Assembly: GCA_002205965.3 (NCBI GenBank)
Contig: NADL03000049.1
Location: 310,001-374,000 of the forward strand
Origin: Kappaphycus alvarezii
Taxonomy: Eukaryota > Rhodophyta > Florideophyceae > Gigartinales > Solieriaceae
Length of the DNA stretch: 64,000 nucleotides
Direction: 5' to 3'
The position numbers and the translations under genes are program-made. This document shows, piece by piece, positions 57,641 to 64,000 of the stretch (its first letter is position 1; every line of letters starts with the position of its first letter). The notes under the pieces were generated by a model. It worked only from the letters and a program-made list of their open reading frames with translations, did not search any database and was not told the DNA's origin.

Positions 57641-57856
57641 CGAGCGAACATCGCGTGCGCCCCACCGCGCCATCCTTGTCGAATCGAGTGGCGCACCGTG
57701 GAGTGTGGTTGCTGCCGATGGGCGGACGGCGGTGCACGGGTGAGATGTGCGTTTGCACGCCGGCTGGAGGGTGGCGGCGGGGTCGGTGTTGTTGTGACGA
57801 CGGTATACAAGAGGTCCGGTGCGAGATATTTGGAAAATCTGAAAAAAAGTTGGCAA
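57365..57856 (-). CDS. Hypothetical protein, uncertain
   Basis: A 163-codon minus-strand frame. Residues about 55-150 ('ARDVRSLLEGRASGSGEW', then 'GSLVSLGNGRRIAGIRGVEE', then 'THVGSLIVRTSLFY') have the balanced composition of a real beta-rich protein. The N-terminal 50 residues do not. It is possible that the true gene continues, shifted, into the G-rich tract to lower coordinates. I recognise no family. GTAC palindromes at 57,873-57,925 sit just upstream of its start, as they do for other genes here. Confidence 0.33.
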   Translation of the reverse strand: MPTFFQIFQISRTGPLVYRRHNNTDPAATLQPACKRTSHPCTAVRPSAATTLHGAPLDSTRMARWGARDVRSLLEGRASGSGEWAIEGSLVSLGNGRRIAGIRGVEEVILERGLERWGTGGGLKGRRVVELTGRGDGGRGVMTHVGSLIVRTSLFYTGLGGRG

Positions 57857-57872
57857 ATGGCTGCACCGAAAT

Positions 57873-57925
57873 ATACAGTACTGTAGTCGGCCGGTTTTGC
57901 TCTACTGTACAGTACTGTACTGTAC
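57873..57925. repeat. GTAC-rich palindromes upstream of the 57.4-57.9 kb frame
   Basis: ATACAGTACTGTAG at 57,873-57,886 and ACTGTACAGTACTGTACTGT at 57,904-57,923, of the same class as the cluster at 53,653-54,289. Confidence 0.85.
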
Positions 57926-58013
57926 CAGATGTGAAACGAAAATGAAAACGCCGCCGAAAATATAGTATGCACCGCGTAGGTTAACATCAACACCACCGCC
58001 ACAGCCACCATGC

Positions 58014-58127
58014 AGCGTTTGTAGGTTTCCGCTGCTTCCTGCTGATTCGTCGGGTGGTGAGCATTGATTTCGTTATCCTTCTGGGGGTCGTCTGAGCGTT
58101 GGTCAGGAGGGTGCGGGTGGCCGTCGC
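58014..58127 (-). mobile_element. Inverted LINE fragment (114 bp)
   Basis: The minus strand of this segment matches plus-strand 59,949-60,063 with about 90 percent identity by eye (shared words include CACCCTCCTGACCAACGCT and GCAGGAAGCAGCGGAAACC). It therefore derives from the region between endonuclease and reverse transcriptase of the LINE lying immediately downstream, in opposite orientation. Either an older, independent fragment or a rearrangement at insertion. Confidence 0.85.
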
Positions 58128-58129
58128 AA

Positions 58130-61100
58130 GCATCCACCGCTTACGCTCAAGCAAAGCAGACGGCCGAATTGACCGACCTCCGCCTCTCCCGACTAGAGGA
58201 GAACATATCTACCATGACGACCTCATACAAAACCGCGGCCAACGACCTCAACGATCTACGCCAAGCACAGTCCACCCTATACAAAGTCGTCCACCAGAAC
58301 ACCGCGAAGATGCAACAGCTCAATAACAAATTCGACACCCAGACCGCCGCCCTCAAGGAGCAACAACTGGCCGACAAGCAACTGAAGCCACGGAGTTTAG
58401 GAAGGACTTTAAGGCCTCCCAAGAAGGCTTAGCGTCTCACATCACTGCTTCCATACCTGCTCTCAGGCCACCAGCAGCTGCCGCCCAACTACCCCCCCCA
58501 AACCTCACCGACACCATACCGAGCCCCAGAGACGGAATACGAACACTACCCACAACCCCAGGGCCCAGGAACCGCCCCCCGTAGTGTGGACTGATCTCAG
58601 CGACGACCCCAACGACCGTCCAGCCACGACGTGCCCGACGCCAATGTCCTCCGCCTATTTCTGGATTTCCAAACGGGACCGCATATCCACGCTGAAGGAC
58701 GCACTCCGCAACTCTGTACTCGGAAACGACCCCATCTCCTCCGGAACTATACACAACATGGCGGCCCCCACACCGGCATAGTCCAGATCGTTTGTGACCA
58801 GGACGTAATTCCTGTCCTTCTCCAAAAGATGGCCAGCGCAAACATCCGTCGCCTACCCCGCCATATGACCCGTTGTCCCTCCCCCCCACGACAACACTGG
58901 AGGCCGCGACAAGGGACATTGCCCTCCTCCACCCTCTAGCAGCAGTCAGAGCATCATGGATCCGCAGTGCAGAACGTTCTATTAACGTCAGCACTCAACA
59001 TCACTTCCGAATGCTACTCGCAAGATTGGAAACGGCCTTTATCACCCAGCACTCACGAGTGCACCCTACAGACACAAATGCCCCGCCGTACCTCCCGCCC
59101 ACACATCCACACACAACGACCATGCCCCATCAAACATCCCCGCCCAACACCCAATTACACGACCCCCGGACAACCACCCCGCACAAAAAGAGGCACCAAA
59201 ACCCCCACAGACCGCCGATACCGACACCGCCATGCCTCCCAACCCAGACGCCCCCCCCCTATGGATTCGTTGGCCCCCGAAATGACAAATTAGGGTAGCC
59301 CAATGGAATACCTGTGGTCTCGCAACCTCCCTACCATCAATTCACACTCTCCTCGCCACCACCAACCCAGGCATCCTAATCGTCACGGAGACCCGTACCG
59401 ACGCAGCGCCTCTTTTGTGCCGAGTCTGGCCTCAAGCTACCGTTTCACAGACCCCCCCACGCCGCACCACCATGAACGCTCCCCCCGCTGCGGCGTTGCA
59501 ATCGCAGTAAGACCTGGGCTCCGGGCTATCCCTCACCATGTCAGCAACACCTACCAACCACCTACCAATTCCATCCTCCAAATCCTCACACTCAAACTGA
59601 ACCCATCCACCCATGTCTCTGGAGCCTACATCAGCTCGAAATTCCCAGCCCAATCGTTCGGGGCATTACTCAACGACTTCCTCCGCCATTCCCACCGCAT
59701 GCAATCCTAGCAGGAGATCTGAACGCTCGATCCCCCCTCTGGGACACAATAGCCAACCCAGGGGGACGCTCACTTGTGAGATCAGTCCAGGCACACGATT
59801 CAAGATATTCGCGTCTACCCAACCCTCATTCCATCCACGAGGGGCACTAGGCTCAAGCAACCCAGATATCTTCATTTCCTCCGACCGCCTACACTGCACC
59901 ACCCGCACCGACAGCTGGACCAGCTGCTCATATCACCACCCCGTAATAGCGACGGCCATACGCACCCTCCTGACCAACGCTAAGGCGACCCCCAGAAGGA
60001 TAACGAAATCAATGCTCACCACCCCGACGAACCAGCAGGAAGCAGCGGAAACCTACAAACGCTCCCTGCCACCACTTATAGACGCGCTCTCCAACTGCAC
60101 TGCGATGACCGCCCTGCCATATACGATCGTGTCACACGAGCCATCACCGAACCATGGCAAGAGATCGCAAACCGCCGACCGCGCCGATTCAAACCGTTCT
60201 GGACCCACTCATTGGATGCGCTAGCGGCCAAACGCAACAAGGCATATAAGAAAGCAAAACGTACTGGAATATATGCGGATTACCTCGAGTTCAAAAGACT
60301 CCAGGCCGTCGTCCGGCAACAAGTCCGAAGAGAGAAACGATGGTTCCAAAAGCGAACCCTGCTCCGCCTCACAGACCTCCCAACGAACATATACAAGGGC
60401 AGTAGCAACTGATCGACGGAAGACCGCCAGGAGGAAAGCGGACCAAAACGCAACGGACGCCAGCTCTCCCCACGGGACTTCACTATCTACATGGGCACCG
60501 CCCATAATCAGGAACAACCCCCGATCAAATACAGAGCTTCACCCCCCACCGGCGCTCGAACAACATATCCTCAACTACATTGCACCGCGCCACGGGGTAA
60601 AGCAGTAGGCAATGATGGGATACACATTGAGATGATGAAGACAGAGCCCGTTCTCTTCGCCACTCTGCTGTACACCTGGTGGACGACAATAGGCCGAACA
60701 CTCCACTACCCCCAGAACTGGGCCAGGCACCCTGATCCCGGTCCACAAACGCGGGGACCAACAAACTCCAGCGAATTACCGCCTTTGCCTCTTATCGCAC
60801 TGCCAAAGCCATCGAAGGAGGTCTCGCCTCTTTCCTAGCCGACTCACAGACCCCACCCAATGCAATTTGGCTTCCAAAGAAGAATAGGCCCCCTCCACGC
60901 CTCATAGCCACGGAAGCAGCTTTAAGACAAGGGGACCGCTGGCTCGCTGCCCTGGATATGCTCAAGCCTACGACAGGGTCAACGTCAACTGCTCTTGCAC
61001 GATGCGGACGCATGCTCCCCCACACAGAAACAGCCATGATAAGAGCGTGCCTCCTGCCCCTCACGGTCCGGACAAGAGACGACTGTACCTCTACGACAAC

Positions 61101-61200
61101 GGAAATCGCCCACGCGGACGTCGCTTCTCGTCGCCTGGCCCATTCCTGCATGGCGCGGTCGCCGTTAGCATTCTCCACGCCGCCTCTGCACGCCTACGCA
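58130..61200 (+). pseudogene. LINE (non-LTR retrotransposon): coiled-coil ORF1, APE endonuclease, RT; copy 2
   Basis: ORF1-like part: a heptad-patterned coiled coil at 58,140-58,430 ('LTDLRLSRLEENISTMTTS' and 'LNDLRQAQSTLYKVV'), then a proline-rich linker and 'GIVQIVCDQDVIPVLLQKMA' (58,775-58,840), which could belong to an RRM-like fold. The second protein begins near 59,290 with 'VAQWNTCGLAT', then 'NPGILIVTETRTDAAP', 'ILAGDLNARSPLWD' (59,700-59,744) and 'SNPDIFISSDRL' (59,855-59,893), all landmarks of an AP-type endonuclease. A basic linker ('AYKKAKRTGIYADYLEFKRL') leads to the RT: 'GNDGIHIEMMKTEPVLFATL' (60,610-60,670), 'NYRPLCLL' (about 60,775-60,800), 'AYDRVN' (about 60,965-60,985). The Tyr-x-Asp-Asp box is missing, so the RT is internally deleted or truncated. 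Frameshifts throughout. Closest relative in the window is 33,870-35,460. Confidence 0.8.
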
Positions 61201-61299
61201 CTGCCTCATATGCTACGGCACGTTCAGAGGCCGTTGTTGGGAAGCATGCTCGTGGCGACACGTCGTTCCTTGGTTAACCGGGCACGCTTGCTGCTCATG

Positions 61300-61890
61300 A
61301 CCTGTGTGCGCCAATGCAGGGCGCCCCTCCCGTCACGGACCTGCGCTCCTTTCACCCCGCGTCCCTTGCTGACATGCCCGACAGAGGCCGGGGCAAAGGA
61401 GTTCTGAGCAGATGGCCTGTGGAGGAAGTACCCGTCCCAACAGTCACACCGCCACTGCACGAAGGTCTCCCGGAACACTGGGGCATCATGCTCCACAGGC
61501 ATGCCAGTCTACACTGACTCGCTCGCGTTAAAGTGTCATCACTGTCAGCACGACCTCGACGTCCATGGTGACCATGCCGCCGACCGCAGCGCCGCGGAGT
61601 TTGGACGCATACGACGGCACATATCTGCACGCAACGTTTTTGCCTCGCACGTCTTTCGCGCCGCGGGCCTGGAATACAGATTTGAAGTTGAGAATCTCAT
61701 CCATGGGACTGACTCCAGGCCCGCCGGCATTCTTCTCGTGCAACTCCCTCGTGACCCTGGAGGCGGCCTCCCGACCGCCATATCGCCTGTGACGTTGCTG
61801 TTACGTCACCTACAGGCCGTCCCCTCTAACGAAGGCTACGCATATCGTCGGTGGGGCTGCATGGTCCAGGACCTACAGCGCAAGGTCTAG
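61300..61890 (+). pseudogene. Retroelement C-terminal zinc-knuckle/endonuclease-like fragment
   Basis: The plus-strand frame 61,501-61,890 reads 'LKCHHCQHDLDVHGDHAADR' with C-x2-C-x9-H-x3 and an Arg where the last Cys should be (61,534-61,590), then 'RIRRHISARNVFASHVFRAA', 'GLEYRFEVENLI' and 'RPAGILLVQLPRD'. The order CxxC-GDH-RH-E-RPA(D) parallels the C-terminal region of the minus-strand retroelement at 14,513-15,127 but is clearly another family. It lies directly after the LINE RT in the same orientation; either a second element inserted there, or this is the true C-terminus of that LINE after an internal deletion. Confidence 0.5.
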
Positions 61891-62239
61891 GAATTCTCGG
61901 GCGCCTCTTGCCCTCATCCTGTGAAGCTTCCCGCGACCCGGGCTTCCGATTCCAGCCTTTATTATAGACTCCCTCGTCGCGCCGTCCCCCGAAACTGTCT
62001 CGTTCATCGAGGAGTTTGTACAGCAAATCGCTACGAGATGCACACCTCAGACGCTACTACTCGCATGCGTATCTAACAACGCATCAGTTGCGCTCTGTGG
62101 TCGTCGGTGGCCATGGCCATCATATCTCGGACTCCACTGTATGAGGTTGACGTGGTCCATTCAGTTCTTAACTAAATAGTCGTTCAGTCGGTGTACACTG
62201 CAAATATTGAATGACTAAAAATATATACTAGAGTATTGG
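61891..62239. other. Spacer without recognisable gene
   Basis: Short stretch between two retroelement remnants of opposite orientation; no motif or repeat noted. Confidence 0.5.
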
Positions 62240-63215
62240 TCCAAGCCCGGCTGGCCACCGATCTCGCCACCTCCGTAATCAGAGAAAACCCGTCGGGGTG
62301 CTCCCTCCGAGCGCGGAAATTGGAACGGGAGCGAGCCTATTCCTGCATGGTAATCTGGCCACATACCCCTGGTAATTCCGGAGCTTCTCCGCGTGGACAG
62401 CGTTTAAACTCGTCAGAGGTTGAAGGTTCTCAATGTAAGATGACAAGGGGCGAGCGGATTCACAAAGATAATGTTGAATGAATCGGTCCCGGCCTTGTCT
62501 CTTGTCCCCCGTGGGCCGGGGTTCAACAGCCGGATGTCTAGCGGCGAGGCTGAGATCGTGACCAAACAAAATTACCTGGTCATCGTGCCGACCGATCCGT
62601 TCGGGCCCTGTCTGCAGTAGATGAGGTGGCCATCGTAGACGTCGAGGGTTTCCGGGCAGCCGACCCTCGGCAGGGGGTTCCCAGTTCAACAAAGGGGCCA
62701 CAAAAGTATTTAAACCATGTTGTGAAGTGGCGTTTGAGGTCCGGAACGCTTGTGTGCGGCCGTCGTCCCGTGGGGGCTCTGAGTACACTGCCGCATGGAC
62801 TGCGTCGGTCATTTTCTTTTGCGAAAGTAGGTTTGAGCAAAAGATGCTGAACGGACGCATGCCGGAAGGCGGCGCGGTGAAATCCACGTGTTGAACTGCC
62901 TTTCGGCGTCGGAATGAGAAGCCAAATCGGTCACTGCGGACGGCAGGCATCGCTCCGACATTTGTTAGCATGCGAGGAAAAGCGAGGAAAGCGGTTGTGA
63001 CGATGCCCTTGGCTGAGGTAAAGGCCTGCAGTATGCCGCTGTGATAGGAGTGTATCGATCAATTCAAGCGGCTCCCATTGGTCGAGTAATTCTTTGATCC
63101 ATCGTTTTCGGAGCAATGCGGGCAGGCGAAATTTGGGGTTATTTAGTGTTGGGAGATGTGGTCGGTTGTATCTACGACGCTGGAAGTGCGTAACTCGGGA
63201 CAAGTCATCACTGAG
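62240..63215 (-). pseudogene. Zinc-knuckle/endonuclease retroelement C-terminal part, copy 2
   Basis: Minus-strand frames match copy 1 (14,513-15,441): 'LLSQKKMTDAVHAAV' corresponds to 'TPSQKKLTDAIHAAV', 'RTQAFRTS' to 'RRQAFRAS', 'GRHDDQVILFGHDLSLAARH' to 'RRHDNQVTLFAQDLQKAARH', and 'LQPLTSLNAV' to 'FNPLTSLNAA'. The CCHC knuckle and PD motif are eroded. The 5' side (62,931-63,215) has the linker region with 'RKRWIKELLDQWEPLELIDT'. The reverse transcriptase itself is not present; the upstream copy 3 joins it at about 63,215. Confidence 0.65.
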
Positions 63216-64000
63216 TAACGCTACATGGCTGCTGCTTCCCTGGAGGGCCGGCACAATGCGAGCGAGCAGGCATGCCGCGTTACACATAACGGCCGAGGCA
63301 GCGTGCCATTGGGTTCGCACCGCTCAAACCTTCCCATAAGTCTCCATCGCTCGAGCAGCCACGTTCCGCGCGACATCGTTGGCAACTGCATACGCGTCTG
63401 GATGCCAACCTCCGAGGTTGGATATGGGGATTGGCACATGCCTTCATCTTGCAGAAGTCGCAATCAAAGGTTCATACCTCTTGCGTTTGGCGGATATTGC
63501 TGCATTGAGGGAGGTGAGCGGATTAAGAGTACGCACTCTCCTATTAAAAGGCGCGAGGGGGTCGACGAACGTGACATCGAAGAAGTCTATTCCTCCATTG
63601 CTACCCATTGCCTGAATGTATGGCCTTGTGCAGTGGAGACCCTGTGGCTGCTCAATGGGCGGTGGCGGGCTGCTTTCTGCACGTCTTGGCGAGGAGCACG
63701 ACTTGACGGTCGTGTCGTCGGGTTCGGTGCCCGCCATGCAAGCAGTGGATGAAAATCCCCTTTGCAGTCGAGAACTTAGGGCATTTTCGTCTCGGGCGAA
63801 GAGCGGGACTTGGAGGTAGTACTGCGGCCATACTGAAAATTCACGGGAGTCAATACTAGTCTTGAAGCCGGGCCACGGGGCACAACAGATCCATTATTTT
63901 GCGCTGGGAAGACCCATAGAAGCCCGGAACGCATTCCTCCGTAGGTCGCCGGGGGAACCTCTTCTTGCACTGCGGCACGGACTTTTTCTGTTAGTGTCTT
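63216..64000 (-). pseudogene. Zinc-knuckle/endonuclease retroelement C-terminal part, copy 3 (runs off window)
   Basis: Third copy on the minus strand: 'GIDFFDVTFVDPLAPFNRRV' parallels 'GTDLFDLTFVNPLAPSHRRA' of copy 1, and 'TLNPLTSLNAAISAKRKRYE' parallels 'TFNPLTSLNAAASAKHRRYD'. Its PD motif reads Pro-Tyr, so the endonuclease Asp is lost. The C-terminal end 'AVMCNAACLLARIVPAL' (about 63,225-63,290) abuts copy 2 in head-to-tail order. The upstream part, with 'SPGDLRRNAFRASMGLP' near 63,890-63,950, continues past the window end. Confidence 0.7.

Noticed and set aside
1..64000. CRISPR arrays, bacterial operons or prophage
   Set aside because: No regularly spaced repeats with unique spacers, no ribosome-binding-site operon layout; all recognisable genes are eukaryotic.

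Overview
The window looks like nuclear DNA of a eukaryotic microbe. Spliceosomal-type introns (GTATGT/GTGAGT donors, CAG acceptors), dense eukaryotic transposon remains (Harbinger, Tc1/mariner, PiggyBac, non-LTR retroelements) and eukaryote-only proteins (a UBE2O-type E2, a TLC membrane protein, a CaMK-like kinase) support this. There are no bacterial operons, rRNA genes or recognisable tRNAs. The mix of element families (Myb-like partner of a Harbinger transposase, YqaJ nuclease beside a PiggyBac-like transposase) fits a zoosporic fungus or an oomycete-like organism, but I cannot place it further.

Layout. 1-25 kb is mid-GC transposon graveyard: a two-gene Harbinger-like element (2.0-4.1 kb), two paralogous copies of a YqaJ-nuclease gene followed by transposase-like remains (5.0-7.1 and 9.2-11.8 kb), a Tc1-type DD34E transposase (12.1-13.0 kb), a reverse transcriptase with a C-terminal zinc knuckle and a restriction-like endonuclease signature (14.5-16.5 kb, minus), and weak unknown coding remnants (19.4-24.4 kb). 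25.4-33.85 kb is a sharply AT-rich, gene-free block. 33.9-35.5 kb is a LINE reverse-transcriptase remnant. 39.18-41.85 kb is a nearly complete PiggyBac-like element with both ends visible.

43.6-55.5 kb is a GC-richer host-gene island: a TLCD4-like TLC protein (plus), then three minus-strand genes, namely a UBE2O-like E2/E3 ubiquitin enzyme, a CaMK-like Ser/Thr kinase and a DUF676/ROG1-type lipase. They appear to be independent genes, not a pathway cluster. Gaps between and after them carry clusters of palindromic TACTGTAC/GTACAGTA words. 58-64 kb is again retroelement debris: a LINE with coiled-coil ORF1, APE endonuclease and RT (plus), then a zinc-knuckle/endonuclease fragment (plus) and two head-to-tail copies of the 14.5 kb retroelement (minus).

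Almost every recognisable coding region, host or transposon, is split by one-base shifts every few hundred bases, often at homopolymers, while the motifs stay intact. An unpolished long-read assembly is the simplest explanation, so 'pseudogene' labels on host genes should not be taken literally; I label the host genes CDS.
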